Origin: Dyadobacter linearis
GTDB lineage: Bacteria; Bacteroidota; Bacteroidia; Cytophagales; Spirosomataceae
NCBI RefSeq assembly: GCF_907165045.1
Contig: NZ_CAJRAU010000006.1
Span: 62,001 to 126,000, forward strand
Direction: 5' to 3'
DNA: 64,000 bases
Positions 37,789 to 47,621 of this stretch are shown here, piece after piece (the stretch's first letter is position 1; each line of letters starts with the position of its first letter). The translations under genes were made by a program, and so were the position numbers. The notes beneath the pieces are model-generated. The model made no database searches. It was not told where the DNA came from and worked only from the letters and a program-made list of their open reading frames with translations.

Positions 37789-39929
37789 AGCCGGATTTTA
37801 AGAATATTCCTGAGCAAAAGTTTACTTCTGTTTCCACCAAAAAAAGCAATGGGAAACTTGCGACAACACGCGAAGGAATTCGCCTGCCGAGCCAGTTTAC
37901 TGCCAACGATATCTCAGGTTCGGAACATATTTCGTTCGGCGCAGGTACTCCCCCATTTCTCCGGGGCCCCTACGCCAGCATGTATCTCGATCGCCCGTGG
38001 ACTATTCGCCAATATGCAGGGTTTTCGACCGCCTCCGAATCCAATGCTTTTTACAAACGAAATCTGGCAGCCGGCCAAAAAGGGCTGTCAGTTGCATTTG
38101 ACCTGGCTACGCACCGCGGCTACGACTCGGATCATCCCAGGGTTACCGGCGATGTAGGAAAAGCCGGGGTTGCGATCGATTCCGTGGAGGATATTAAAAT
38201 GCTTTTTGATCAGATACCGCTCGATCAAATGTCTGTTTCCATGACCATGAATGGCGCTGTGATCCCGATAACAGCATTTTTTATTGTAGCGGCGGAAGAA
38301 CAGGGCGTTTCGAAAGAACTGTTATCAGGTACGATCCAGAATGATATTTTGAAGGAATTCATGGTTCGCAATACCTATATATATCCACCTGCGCCTTCCA
38401 TGCGGATTGTGGGCGATATATTTGCTTACACATCGCAGTTCATGCCACGTTTCAACTCGATCAGTATCAGCGGTTACCACATGCACGAAGCGGGCGCGCC
38501 GGCACATCTGGAACTGGCTTACACGCTGGCCGATGGACTGGAATATATCAGAACGGGCATTGCCGCAGGAATTGATATAGATGATTTCGCGCCGAGGCTG
38601 TCCTTTTTCTGGGGAATAGGGATGAACCATTTTATGGAAATTGCTAAAATGCGCGCTGCAAGACTATTATGGTCAAAAATCGTCAAGCAATTTGATCCTA
38701 AAAATGAAAAATCTATGGCGCTGCGCACGCATTGCCAGACCAGCGGATATAGCCTTACCGCGCAGGATCCGTACAATAATGTAGCCCGGACAACCGTAGA
38801 GGCGCTGGCAGCGGTGCTGGGGCATACGCAATCTTTACACACGAATTCACTGGATGAAGCAATGGCTTTGCCCACCGATTTTTCAGCCCGCATTGCCCGG
38901 AATACGCAGCTTTTTCTCCAATACGAAACGGATATCTGTCATTTCGTCGATCCTTGGGGAGGTTCATATTATGTAGAATTTTTGACGGATGAACTGGTAA
39001 AAAAAGCGTGGCAGTTAATCGAGGAAGTGGAGCAGATCGGCGGAATGACCAAAGCGATCGAAGCTGGTTTGCCGAAAATGCGTATTGAAGAAGCTGCTGC
39101 CCGGAAACAGGCACGGATTGATTCAGGAAAGGATATTATTGTGGGTGTAAATAAATTCAGGGTTGACGAAGAAGATGCGATTGAATTGCTGCAAATTGAT
39201 AATCAAGCAGTAAGACAATCTCAAATTGATGCATTGAGCCGTATTCGTGCGCAACGGGATAGCAGGGAAGTAGCAGCGGCACTGGAAGCGATTACGAATG
39301 CTTGCAAGAGCAGCGGCGGAAAAAATATGGACACTAACCTGCTTGCGCTGGCAATCAATGCAGCCCGGGCCAGGGCTACATTAGGTGAAATTTCAGAAGC
39401 GATGGAGAAAGAATTCGGGAGGTATAAGTCTACGATCAGGTCAATTTCAGGGGTATATCAGGCGGAAGCCTCAGACAATGAGCATTTTAAAGCTGCACGA
39501 GAGCTTTCAGATCATTTTGCAGATATAGAAGGTCGCCGCCCGCGGATATTGGTGGCTAAGATGGGTCAGGATGGTCACGACAGAGGAGCGAAGGTGATTG
39601 CCACCAGTTTTGCCGACCTGGGCTTCGACGTGGATATTGGCCCCCTTTTTCAAACCCCACAAGAAGTGGCGCAACAGGCTGCCGAAAATGATGTGCACGT
39701 GATCGGCGCTTCCAGCCTCGCTGCGGGACACAAAACGCTGATCCCCGAACTGATCGATGCCCTTAAAGTGATTGGCAGGGCTGATATTATGGTGATTGCC
39801 GGCGGCGTGATTCCCCCTCAGGATTATCAGTTTTTGTACGATGCGGGTGTGAAGGGTATTTTCGGACCGGGGACGATTATTTCAGTAGCTGCACAAAAGA
39901 TCCTTACTGATCTGATGCAGGAGCATTAA
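37785..39929 (+). CDS. mutB: Methylmalonyl-CoA mutase large subunit
   Basis: The 714-residue protein is the catalytic subunit: an N-terminal substrate barrel ([18 protein letters not shown], then [20 protein letters not shown], shown in part as [15 protein letters not shown]) and a C-terminal cobalamin domain with [13 protein letters not shown], where the His replaces the lower ligand of cobalamin. Length is typical. It links propionyl-CoA or branched substrates to succinyl-CoA. No MeaB/ArgK chaperone or epimerase gene lies next to it in this window. The stop overlaps the convergent ketosynthase gene by 4 bases. Confidence 0.96.
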   Translation: MKPDFKNIPEQKFTSVSTKKSNGKLATTREGIRLPSQFTANDISGSEHISFGAGTPPFLRGPYASMYLDRPWTIRQYAGFSTASESNAFYKRNLAAGQKGLSVAFDLATHRGYDSDHPRVTGDVGKAGVAIDSVEDIKMLFDQIPLDQMSVSMTMNGAVIPITAFFIVAAEEQGVSKELLSGTIQNDILKEFMVRNTYIYPPAPSMRIVGDIFAYTSQFMPRFNSISISGYHMHEAGAPAHLELAYTLADGLEYIRTGIAAGIDIDDFAPRLSFFWGIGMNHFMEIAKMRAARLLWSKIVKQFDPKNEKSMALRTHCQTSGYSLTAQDPYNNVARTTVEALAAVLGHTQSLHTNSLDEAMALPTDFSARIARNTQLFLQYETDICHFVDPWGGSYYVEFLTDELVKKAWQLIEEVEQIGGMTKAIEAGLPKMRIEEAAARKQARIDSGKDIIVGVNKFRVDEEDAIELLQIDNQAVRQSQIDALSRIRAQRDSREVAAALEAITNACKSSGGKNMDTNLLALAINAARARATLGEISEAMEKEFGRYKSTIRSISGVYQAEASDNEHFKAARELSDHFADIEGRRPRILVAKMGQDGHDRGAKVIATSFADLGFDVDIGPLFQTPQEVAQQAAENDVHVIGASSLAAGHKTLIPELIDALKVIGRADIMVIAGGVIPPQDYQFLYDAGVKGIFGPGTIISVAAQKILTDLMQEH

Positions 39930-41122
39930 TTAGAACGCCCAAAAACGAGAGAAGTGCAGTTTCCACCGAAACCGAATGAGTTGGAAAGCGCGTACCGTAT
40001 CGGGCGGTTCGCTTCGAATTCCATCAAAGGCGCCGTATCGAATGTTCTCACGGGATTAGTGATATTCAGACTCGGATAAAGTTCGGAGTGGAGAATGCTG
40101 AGAATACTGTAAATCGCCTCTACGGCACCCGCCGCACCAAGCGTATGTCCGGTAAACGATTTGGTTGAATTGAACGGCGGTATTTCCCCAAACAGCTCAT
40201 GCAAACCAAACAGCTCAACGTCGTCATTATTATTAGTGCCCGTGCCGTGCGCATTGACATAATCAATCTCTTCAGAGCCAATTCCCGCCATCGTAATCGC
40301 CTCTTTCATGCAGCGAATCGCGCCTATTGCTTCGTCCGACATTGCGGAAGGGTGGTACGCGTCATTTGCATTGCCGTAACCCAACATTTCTGCATAAACT
40401 TTTTTACCAGCGGCGCATTCCTCAGATTCTAGTACAAGATATGCGGCTCCCTCGCCCAGGTTCAACCCGTCGCGGTTCTCATCAAAAGGCTTACAGGCCG
40501 ATTCAGAAAGGATTTTTAGTGCATTGAAACCATTGACCGTATATTTTGCAAGGCTATCAACCCCCCCGACGATTACCCGCTTCGCCCGGCCGGTTTTAAT
40601 CAATCTCGCGCCAAGCATAATGGCATTTGCCGAAGAAGAACAAGCGGTATTGATCGTGTCTGTAAATCCGCTGATCTGATATCTGTCCACCAGCCTAAGT
40701 GTATGTGCGGAACATCCGTACGCATCCAGGTATTCCGAACCGCTGGATTTCATATTCGCATCGTCGTAAAGCTGGTCGGTAAGGCACATTCCTCCGACGG
40801 TACTTGCCGAGATAAAAGCAGTATTGGCGTCAGAAAGTTGTTCTCTCGTGAGACCGGCATCCTGGATTGCCTCTTCGAATGCCTTGCTGGCCAGCAGACA
40901 GGTTCTGGTATACCCAAGGCTGTCTTCCAGGCCAAGTAAGGCTTTCAATTTATCATTGGAAATGCGGCATTCCCCAAACGGAAGCTTGGAGGCATATTGC
41001 GATTCAAAGTAGGTTGCGTCTCCTATTCCAGTACGCCCGGCGCGAAGGCTCTCATGGTTTTGAGAGAGATTTTCTCCAATGGCAGAGATAATGCCCATTC
41101 CGGTAACCAGGACTCTTCCCAT
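39926..41122 (-). CDS. Beta-ketoacyl-ACP synthase (KAS II-like), pigment cluster
   Basis: The 398-residue protein is a KAS I/II-type condensing enzyme with Cys161 ([11 protein letters not shown]), His292 ([12 protein letters not shown]) and His326 ([12 protein letters not shown]), so it should be active. It extends acyl chains on the ACP by Claisen condensation. It lies 2 bases after the ACP gene on the same strand and is the last gene of the long minus-strand cluster. In aryl-polyene/flexirubin loci several such synthases cooperate, one often lacking the active Cys; only this KAS II-type synthase is in the window. Confidence 0.9.
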   Translation of the reverse strand: MGRVLVTGMGIISAIGENLSQNHESLRAGRTGIGDATYFESQYASKLPFGECRISNDKLKALLGLEDSLGYTRTCLLASKAFEEAIQDAGLTREQLSDANTAFISASTVGGMCLTDQLYDDANMKSSGSEYLDAYGCSAHTLRLVDRYQISGFTDTINTACSSSANAIMLGARLIKTGRAKRVIVGGVDSLAKYTVNGFNALKILSESACKPFDENRDGLNLGEGAAYLVLESEECAAGKKVYAEMLGYGNANDAYHPSAMSDEAIGAIRCMKEAITMAGIGSEEIDYVNAHGTGTNNNDDVELFGLHELFGEIPPFNSTKSFTGHTLGAAGAVEAIYSILSILHSELYPSLNITNPVRTFDTAPLMEFEANRPIRYALSNSFGFGGNCTSLVFGRSN

Positions 41123-41124
41123 GA

Positions 41125-41391
41125 TCAGGCAACTTTTGTATTGGCAAGAATATATTCCGCCATGTGGTTAACGTCAATCAGAATCTTTCTGCCCTCTGCC
41201 GGATTTTTGATTTTAATACCATATTCTCTTTCCAACAGCACGACAAGTTCCAGAGAATCAATCGAATCCAATCCCAAATCACCGCCGAATAGCGGTTCAT
41301 CGTCCTTGATATCTTCCGGATTGACGTCCAATAAATTAAGATACTGTACAATCTGCCCTTTTAAAATGGGCTTCAAACTTATTATGTCCAT
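41125..41391 (-). CDS. Acyl carrier protein of the pigment cluster
   Basis: The 88-residue protein has the ACP fold and the phosphopantetheine site Ser43 in LGLDSIDSLELV. It carries the growing chain as a thioester. It sits 2 bases before the ketosynthase gene, and a dedicated phosphopantetheinyl transferase is at the other end of the cluster. It differs from housekeeping AcpP, which would be next to fabF in a fatty-acid operon; a cluster-specific role is likely. Confidence 0.88.
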   Translation of the reverse strand: MDIISLKPILKGQIVQYLNLLDVNPEDIKDDEPLFGGDLGLDSIDSLELVVLLEREYGIKIKNPAEGRKILIDVNHMAEYILANTKVA

Positions 41392-41421
41392 ATGAGTAGT
41401 TAAATGCTGCGGAGGCCAAAC

Positions 41422-42699
41422 TTAAATAATTCTTTCGAGCCTGAGTTTAAAATATGTCGCGAGCTGGCAAATCAGTATAAAAATCCCTAAAAAAGAAAAT
41501 ACCAGCCCAAGCTCTTTCCAGCTTCCTCCTTTTAAAAACAATACATAAAATCCTTCCAGGCACCAGTGGAGCGGCGAAAAGTTGCTCGCATACTGCATAA
41601 ATCCCGGCATGACAAACGTCGGCACCAGGATTCCGCCGATCGCGCCGAAAATGATAATGGATATAGCGCCGAAGCCGTTGGCCTGCTGTTCTGTTTTGGA
41701 GAAAGCGCCGATCATAAGGGCGTAACTAACTGCGGCCATGCTACTTACAAATACAACTGCTATTAATGCAAGAAAATTATCAGGTACCGATAACGTCGGA
41801 AGTCCGAGCTTAGGCAGTATCCAGATACCCATTGAGAAAGTGAGTGCCACCTGAAAAACAGCCACAATTACGTAAATAGCCATTTTACTAAACATGACCA
41901 GCATAAATGTAGTCGGCATAGTCTTCAAACGCAGGAAGCTGCCATTTACCCGCTCCTTTACAATATTACTGCCCAGAGAAACAACCATAAAAAACATCGC
42001 GAATATCGTCCACGCTGGTACATTATGCTGGGTTGAATTAGGTAATGCAGTCGAGTTATTATTGCTGGCGACAATCTGATCGATCTTCACCCGGTTCAAG
42101 ATCATTTTTTTCTTCAATACCTCTGATTTGTCACCCAGGTCCATATTCGCATACATTCTATCGATCATTAGTGAGTTTTCGATCATGCTCATGTACGACT
42201 GCACAATACCCATCACCGACTGGCTGTAATTATCCTGTAAAACGGGATCGTGGTAAAAAGACAGCCTGGGCATATCGACCTTTTCTTTTCCGATAGAATC
42301 GTATTCAAGTCCAAGATCGTCCATAAGTATATTGCTCACGTCCCCTGCATTGCTTTCCAGCCCGGCCGAAAATTTTTCCGGGATAAATAACGCGATCATC
42401 TTGCCTCTCGCAAGCAGCTCGGAACGTAAAGATTGTTGTGGGATCTGATCCTGGCTATCGATCTTGAAAAGGGAGGAGCTTTTAAGCGCTTTTACCAGCT
42501 TATGACCTTCCCCACCCTTGTCATGGTTAACTACCAGCAACGGAATCTGGTTTTCGTTCACCATTTTATAGGCGCTATCCTGGATGATCGTAATGATAAA
42601 GACAAGCAAAAGCGGCATCAAAAACATCAGGGCCAAACCCGTCTTATCGTTGATAAGCAGTAAAAATTCTTTACGAAGTGAGGAAAATAATTTGAACAT
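41422..42699 (-). CDS. ABC-2 type transporter permease, pigment cluster
   Basis: The 425-residue protein has one N-terminal membrane helix (GLALMFLMPLLLVFIITII), a large extracytoplasmic domain of about 190 residues, and five C-terminal helices (from AWTIFAMFFMVVSLGSNIV on). This is the ABC-2/YhgE-like exporter layout. It works with the ATP-binding protein encoded directly upstream (1-base gap). Similar exporters in flexirubin/aryl-polyene loci are thought to help move the product or a precursor to the outer membrane, though direct evidence is limited. Confidence 0.88.
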   Translation of the reverse strand: MFKLFSSLRKEFLLLINDKTGLALMFLMPLLLVFIITIIQDSAYKMVNENQIPLLVVNHDKGGEGHKLVKALKSSSLFKIDSQDQIPQQSLRSELLARGKMIALFIPEKFSAGLESNAGDVSNILMDDLGLEYDSIGKEKVDMPRLSFYHDPVLQDNYSQSVMGIVQSYMSMIENSLMIDRMYANMDLGDKSEVLKKKMILNRVKIDQIVASNNNSTALPNSTQHNVPAWTIFAMFFMVVSLGSNIVKERVNGSFLRLKTMPTTFMLVMFSKMAIYVIVAVFQVALTFSMGIWILPKLGLPTLSVPDNFLALIAVVFVSSMAAVSYALMIGAFSKTEQQANGFGAISIIIFGAIGGILVPTFVMPGFMQYASNFSPLHWCLEGFYVLFLKGGSWKELGLVFSFLGIFILICQLATYFKLRLERII

Positions 42700-42700
42700 C

Positions 42701-43468
42701 CTAGTCCCTGTAGGCGTCTCCGGTCAGGTTGATAAATAATGATTGCAGGCTGGCTACATGGTGCTCAGTTTTCAGCGCCTGTATCTCTCCTTTAGCAATA
42801 ACCTTACCATGATCTATCAACGCGATATTTTTGCAGAACTCCTCCGCTTCCGACATGTGGTGGGAAGTATAAATAATAGTAGTGCCAGTTTCATTTACCG
42901 ATTGCAGATACCGAATAATCGCATTTCTGCTTTGCACGTCGACGCCTACTGTAGGTTCGTCGAGAAATAAAATCGCCGGCTCATGAATAATGCCGATCGC
43001 TAAATTCACCCGCCGTTTCATCCCGCCCGAAAACGTCTCAACCTTATTATCAGCCGCTTTCGCAAGGCCCAGTACTTGGAGCAGATACTCCCGCCGCTCT
43101 TCCAGTTTGGTTTTGGGAATATTATACATCGCCCCGAAATAGTCAAGATTCTGGCGCGGGCTCAATTCCTGGTAAAATGCGTATTCCTGCGGGACGAAGC
43201 CGATCCTGGATTTTCGCTGAGATTCAGATAGTGATTGACCGTCGACATAAAAACTGATATCGCCGGAAGTAGCGGGCACAATGCCGCAGAGAATGGATAT
43301 TAATGTGGTTTTTCCCGCACCGTTTGGCCCCAGCAAACCAAATACGTCACCAGTTAAGATATTCAGGGAAACGTCCGAGAGGCTACTTTCCTGAGCACCT
43401 TTGTATTTTTTCGAAACATGCTGAATTTCAATACACACCCGACCGCCTGATTCCATCATCCTGTTCAC
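42701..43468 (-). CDS. ABC transporter ATP-binding protein, pigment cluster
   Basis: The 255-residue protein is a complete ABC ATPase: Walker A GPNGAGKTT (about residues 47-55), signature FSGGMKRRVNLA, Walker B ILFLDEPTVGVD and an H-loop in YTSHHMSEAE. It powers the partner permease encoded next. It shares 4 bases with the upstream BtrH-like gene (start ATG 43468), so the three genes are probably translated together. The pair is an ABC-2 exporter, not an importer. Confidence 0.93.
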   Translation of the reverse strand: MNRMMESGGRVCIEIQHVSKKYKGAQESSLSDVSLNILTGDVFGLLGPNGAGKTTLISILCGIVPATSGDISFYVDGQSLSESQRKSRIGFVPQEYAFYQELSPRQNLDYFGAMYNIPKTKLEERREYLLQVLGLAKAADNKVETFSGGMKRRVNLAIGIIHEPAILFLDEPTVGVDVQSRNAIIRYLQSVNETGTTIIYTSHHMSEAEEFCKNIALIDHGKVIAKGEIQALKTEHHVASLQSLFINLTGDAYRD

Positions 43469-44496
43469 TTCCCGAGGTTAAATCTGGAAAGCTTTTGAAA
43501 TGCTTCCTTTTCTACGAGACGAATATCCACGAGCATATCGGCAATCTCTTCAAAATCTTTCTGTTCGGTGAGGCGACCTTTATAAACGCCGGCCATTTTG
43601 ATCGCACTGGCTCTCCACATATCCCCGGCTTTGGTAAAATCTTCTGAAACTTGTAACAGCCTGTCATCCTGCATGTAAGCAGCAGCCTCTTCCAGAAATG
43701 CACCGTATAGAAACCGGAATCCTCCGCCGCCCGTGCCGATCTCTTCCTGCATGCGAACGATCTGGCCGAGATATAAGCTGGCTTTTTTCAGCCCCAATTT
43801 ATCCCGCCATTTCCGGATGTGACCGGCAGTATGCCTGATCCCGTCCACGCCCGCGAAATTTCCCGGAATTCGCAGCATATCACGCACATTGCGGTTAATA
43901 CCTTTCACAATTCCCTTCCGGATCGTGTCCTCAGAAATCTTCTTTACGCTTTCGGGAAAGTAAATATGTCCCTTTGGAGCAAGCGGCCCTTGCGCAAATC
44001 GCACGCGGGTCAGTTCTTCGCGTGAAAGTGAGGTAACGTCTTCCATAACCGGATCGCTTATCATATAGCGATTGTCTTCACTTCCATAAACGATCAGGTT
44101 GTGCGCATTGAAGTGAAAACGGTATTCTTTGGGGAAATAAGTCAGGTGAAATACGCCGACCTGGCAACCTACGGGCACGCCTTCTTTTACTTTTTGATCT
44201 AAAAAAGCTTCCGCCGCAACCGGATTAGAAAATTTTTTGCGGGTAACTTCTACTCCAAGCGATTTACAAGTTCTTTTAAATATCGCCCCCGGCATGGTTC
44301 TGAATGAAATAGCAGGACCGTTATTAATAGTCAGAAAAGGAATTTGAATATAAAAAAGACCCGATCCCATTCCGAATGCGAGTGGTTCGGTCATAAAATC
44401 CAGGCCGTGATACTGAAGCAGTGCTGTGGTAACGCCATTTTCGCAATGCGCTGTCTGTACATGATGAAATGCATCAGTCGTGCTATCAATATTCAC
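43465..44496 (-). CDS. BtrH N-terminal-domain protein
   Basis: The 343-residue protein has an N-terminal BtrH-type papain-like domain with Cys18 in HCENGVTTALLQYHG, followed by a second domain (about 190-340) of the DUF4872 type. BtrH transfers an acyl group from an ACP in butirosin synthesis, so it may move an acyl or aryl chain from the cluster ACP onto its partner, for example to join the aryl-polyene acid to the resorcinol. That is an inference. It overlaps the ABC ATPase gene by 4 bases and is 4 bases from the 132-residue protein gene. Confidence 0.8.
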   Translation of the reverse strand: MNIDSTTDAFHHVQTAHCENGVTTALLQYHGLDFMTEPLAFGMGSGLFYIQIPFLTINNGPAISFRTMPGAIFKRTCKSLGVEVTRKKFSNPVAAEAFLDQKVKEGVPVGCQVGVFHLTYFPKEYRFHFNAHNLIVYGSEDNRYMISDPVMEDVTSLSREELTRVRFAQGPLAPKGHIYFPESVKKISEDTIRKGIVKGINRNVRDMLRIPGNFAGVDGIRHTAGHIRKWRDKLGLKKASLYLGQIVRMQEEIGTGGGGFRFLYGAFLEEAAAYMQDDRLLQVSEDFTKAGDMWRASAIKMAGVYKGRLTEQKDFEEIADMLVDIRLVEKEAFQKLSRFNLGK

Positions 44497-44500
44497 TGTT

Positions 44501-44899
44501 TCAACCTTTAAAATTTTTCAACTCACTTACAGTAATGTCGAAGGCACTGGCGTATTTGGCCAATTGACGTTCGCTGAGATCTTTGAAAACAGAAGGTTTA
44601 AAATGTCTTTTCGTGAAGAAGGTAAAATTTCCCGTATAACCTGAAAGTACTCCCACGTCCATTAATCTCAATTCCATAAAATAGTAAATCGGGCTTTTTT
44701 CGCCATTCATTACTGCTTTCCTTGCTTCTTCAATCCGCTCATTCACTTCAACCCAGGCACTGTCGAGTGCATCCTTTTTCACATTCCAGCCGTCGCTCAA
44801 TGCAGTTTCGTACTTCCCATCTTCATTTTTGACGTAACAGACTTCCCGGGTCAACCTGGAAAGTGCGCCGGGCTCCTGTGGCAAATCTTCCTTTTTCAT
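44501..44899 (-). CDS. Hypothetical 132-residue protein, pigment cluster
   Basis: I do not recognise this protein. It is cytoplasmic, with mixed charge, a segment MELRLMDVGVLSGYTGNFTF and a C-terminal helix KYASAFDITVSELKNFKG that looks like a helix-turn element. It lies 4 bases upstream of the BtrH-like gene and 63 bases downstream of the DarB-like gene. Similar-sized unknown proteins occur next to BtrH genes in flexirubin-type loci as I recall, but the role is unknown. It may be a small partner of the acyltransferase. Confidence 0.6.
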   Translation of the reverse strand: MKKEDLPQEPGALSRLTREVCYVKNEDGKYETALSDGWNVKKDALDSAWVEVNERIEEARKAVMNGEKSPIYYFMELRLMDVGVLSGYTGNFTFFTKRHFKPSVFKDLSERQLAKYASAFDITVSELKNFKG

Positions 44900-44962
44900 G
44901 TCGACAAGATTTCAAAACAGAAATTTGGTAGGACTAATACACCAAGTTAATAAAAATATATT

Positions 44963-46105
44963 TTAGCAAACTGTCAGCAAACAGAACATATATGAGAACC
45001 TCGAACTTTCAGGAACTGCTAACAGAATCTTTTCGCCCTTTTTAAGCAATCCGCAGTTAAATATCTCTTCAACCATCATGTAAATAGATGCCGCTCCCAC
45101 ATTTCCCGCCGACGCCAGATTCGTAAACCATTTCTCCTTGGGCACGGGAATTCCATTTTCATTCAAGGTATCTTCTATTTTACTCTCAAAAAAGTAAGAG
45201 GAAATGTGCGGAAGGAAATAATCGACGTCATCCATCGTCACCCCCTTTTCAAGCAATATACTTTTAAGGTTTGAAAACCCAAGCTTTACAATTTTTTCAC
45301 TTAACAGCTTGACATCCTGCTTAATGCTGAAAATTGACTTTTCAAGAATTTCCTCATTGGAGAAATCCTTGTAGCTCTTCAAAGTTCCGTCTTCCTGCTT
45401 GTGCGCACCCATATACATACACGCTTCCTCTTCGTTAGCAAATGAGCAACCCTCAATCCATTCAATTTTAAGAGACGGTCCATTCGGGTTGGGTTCGCCT
45501 TCGATCAGGAATGCACCAGCGCCATCGGAAAGCATCCAGCGCAGGAAATCCTTGTCAAAAGATACATATGGATTTTGTTCCAGGCGGATCAGCTGCTGCA
45601 CTTCCTCCTCAAACTGCCCAGCACGCAAAGAAGGCGAAAACCGCTCAGAAGCCGCAGCAACAGCCATTTTCTTATCTTTCAACTTAATGGACATGTAGGC
45701 ATATTTCAGCGCATGCATACCTGCACAGCACACACCGGATGGTGAAACCACTTCGATCATACCCGTTTCAGGCAACCACCCGTGGATCATTACCCCGTGA
45801 GAAGGCATGATCTGATCCGGACTGGACGTTCCGCAACTCAGCAAGTCAACATTTTTGATTTTCTCAGGATCGGATGCAAAAAGACCTTTCACTGCGAGTG
45901 CGGCCATTTCGGCGTTGGTGTGTGTCGGCTCTCCGTCCCTCGTGTAGGCGTAATATCGGCTCTTGATCCTGTTATTCCTTAAAACGATTGATTTTGACTT
46001 AGAGGGTTTGCCGTTTATAAATCCTAAATACTGCTCCATTTCCTCATTGGGTACGGATTCATTCGGAAGAAATTTAGCAGCTCTGGTAATGTATGCTTCT
46101 GACAT
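44963..46105 (-). CDS. darB: FabH-like ketosynthase, DarB-type
   Basis: The 380-residue protein is a KAS III-type enzyme with the Cys-His-Asn triad visible: Cys127 in SGVCCAGMHA, His300 in YFLPHISSYFF and Asn335 in SAGNVGAAS. In dialkylresorcinol synthesis DarB condenses a beta-ketoacyl thioester with an enoyl thioester, after which DarA aromatises the ring. The adjacent DarA-like flavodoxin supports this role. Start is ATG 46105. It sits 70 bases downstream of the DarA-like gene. Other KAS III functions cannot be excluded from sequence alone. Confidence 0.82.
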   Translation of the reverse strand: MSEAYITRAAKFLPNESVPNEEMEQYLGFINGKPSKSKSIVLRNNRIKSRYYAYTRDGEPTHTNAEMAALAVKGLFASDPEKIKNVDLLSCGTSSPDQIMPSHGVMIHGWLPETGMIEVVSPSGVCCAGMHALKYAYMSIKLKDKKMAVAAASERFSPSLRAGQFEEEVQQLIRLEQNPYVSFDKDFLRWMLSDGAGAFLIEGEPNPNGPSLKIEWIEGCSFANEEEACMYMGAHKQEDGTLKSYKDFSNEEILEKSIFSIKQDVKLLSEKIVKLGFSNLKSILLEKGVTMDDVDYFLPHISSYFFESKIEDTLNENGIPVPKEKWFTNLASAGNVGAASIYMMVEEIFNCGLLKKGEKILLAVPESSRFSYMFCLLTVC

Positions 46106-46175
46106 TGTACTGGTAAGTATTGACTCTAATAAGTGATGGCTCTGTTATATCTACAAAATGTGTAAAATTCTTCGA

Positions 46176-47078
46176 CTAAGCGACTCCGTAAAAATACTCC
46201 TTTTCCTTCTTTATTTTACTTTGCATAAAAGGCGCTATCAAAACGAAATAGAACGTCAATATGATAGGAGATGCTACAAAAAGAGCTATTAATAAGTAAT
46301 ATTTAAACAAATTGACGAAAAATTTTCGCTTCTCCGGTGTTGTTCCTTTTTTCTTGATCAGTCCTGCCCATATCTTAAAAATCTTCTTCCCGCGCATTTC
46401 GATAAACCAGATGTCGGTAGGAATCTCAATAAGCCCCAAAGATAATATCTGTTTTTGCAGATTGCCGAAGTCATTGGTTTTGAGCGCATTATTCACAATT
46501 AAACCAAATCGGCCCGCACCGTCAATATCGCTTTGACCTACTCCCGGAACGGGCAGCAGATTCCATTTCCGCTCCTTGCGGCCCGTCAACATCCAGTGGA
46601 AAATAGTGAGCACACTGATCAGGTTCGGCTCGCGATCCATTAATGGAATATTCCCAACCAAAGTACCGCCGGCTTCACGAATGTATTTCTTAATGCTTTC
46701 CTGAGAATTTAGCCACATATTTCGCCCACCTATAATGGTCACAACCGGAGTTCCGTTCAATTTCCTCTGGAACTCAGGATCTTGCAAAAGTGACGTGATG
46801 GGTAATGATGGGGAAAGGAACCAGGGTTGATAGCCGATCACAATGATATCGTACTTATCCCAACCGTAGTTAATGGGCTCTAATCGAATTGGTTCCTCTA
46901 AAACACATTCCGGCATGGTGTCATAAAACACCTCACTTGTCCAGGGAAAGTTTATGGGCTTTACCGGCTTTATTATTATTCTCTCAACTTGTGAGGGATC
47001 AAAAGGTGCTAAAAAATTATCGATGATCTCATGCAACTGTCCGGATTGCGAGTAATTAACAACTAGTACTTTCGCCAT
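46176..47078 (-). CDS. darA: Flavodoxin-like aromatase, DarA-type
   Basis: The 300-residue protein has a flavodoxin-like N-terminal domain with the FMN-loop NYSQSGQLHEIID and a C-terminal membrane-associated hairpin (YYLLIALFVASPIILTFYFV). This matches the DarA dialkylresorcinol condensing enzyme family, which oxidises the DarB product to the aromatic resorcinol. The pairing with the DarB-like gene next door is the strongest clue to the locus function. The composition is more AT-rich than in core genes. The start is ATG 47078, 22 bases after the upstream gene's stop. Confidence 0.82.
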   Translation of the reverse strand: MAKVLVVNYSQSGQLHEIIDNFLAPFDPSQVERIIIKPVKPINFPWTSEVFYDTMPECVLEEPIRLEPINYGWDKYDIIVIGYQPWFLSPSLPITSLLQDPEFQRKLNGTPVVTIIGGRNMWLNSQESIKKYIREAGGTLVGNIPLMDREPNLISVLTIFHWMLTGRKERKWNLLPVPGVGQSDIDGAGRFGLIVNNALKTNDFGNLQKQILSLGLIEIPTDIWFIEMRGKKIFKIWAGLIKKKGTTPEKRKFFVNLFKYYLLIALFVASPIILTFYFVLIAPFMQSKIKKEKEYFYGVA

Positions 47079-47100
47079 TTAACTATCGATACAAATATTT

Positions 47101-47586
47101 TTATTTCAAATCAGCAGCTTTCAGGACTTTCGAATCCTTCGCGTAGTCTGCTATAATCGCTTTCAATCCTTCATCCAGCCTCGCGTAACCCGCCATTACT
47201 GCTTTCTTGTCTTCGTCGATCTGCTTATTATATTTCAAAACGTTGGGTGCATGTTCCTGAATGGTTAGTCTCAGAAACCGAAACTCTACTTTGTCAGGAT
47301 TTTGTTTAATCTCATTTTCCAGCAACTGCGCCCCTTTTTTGAAGGTATTCACTTTGGCTTTTACACCTTTTAAAAAACCAGCCTTTTTCATCGTCAATGC
47401 GCCGATGTAAGCGCTGTTCTGAGCGGTAGATTTTTCAGATTCCAGCAGGGAGATCATTTTATCAATCGTTTTCTCTTCGCCTGACGATAGTGCTTGGTAA
47501 ACAGATTTTTTGTCAACCAGAACCGCTCCGAAACCATTTGAAAACATTAGAAACAACAAAAACCAACCAATCGATGACCTTCTCAT
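47101..47586 (-). CDS. Small exported protein, pigment cluster
   Basis: I do not recognise this 161-residue protein. From the chosen ATG it has a signal peptide (MRRSSIGWFLLFLMFSNGFG, cleaved near GAV). The mature part is helical and basic with KKAGFLKGVKAKVNTFKKGA and a run of Lys/Asp, ending KDSKVLKAADLK. An earlier in-frame ATG at 47646 would add 20 residues and overlap the methyltransferase gene, but would bury the signal peptide. Homologues next to DarA/DarB genes exist as I recall, with unknown function. Its export points to a role at the envelope, perhaps binding the pigment. Confidence 0.65.
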   Translation of the reverse strand: MRRSSIGWFLLFLMFSNGFGAVLVDKKSVYQALSSGEEKTIDKMISLLESEKSTAQNSAYIGALTMKKAGFLKGVKAKVNTFKKGAQLLENEIKQNPDKVEFRFLRLTIQEHAPNVLKYNKQIDEDKKAVMAGYARLDEGLKAIIADYAKDSKVLKAADLK

Positions 47587-47621
47587 AGCTTTGCTATCTA
47601 CGTTTAGTATTCCAAAAAGGA

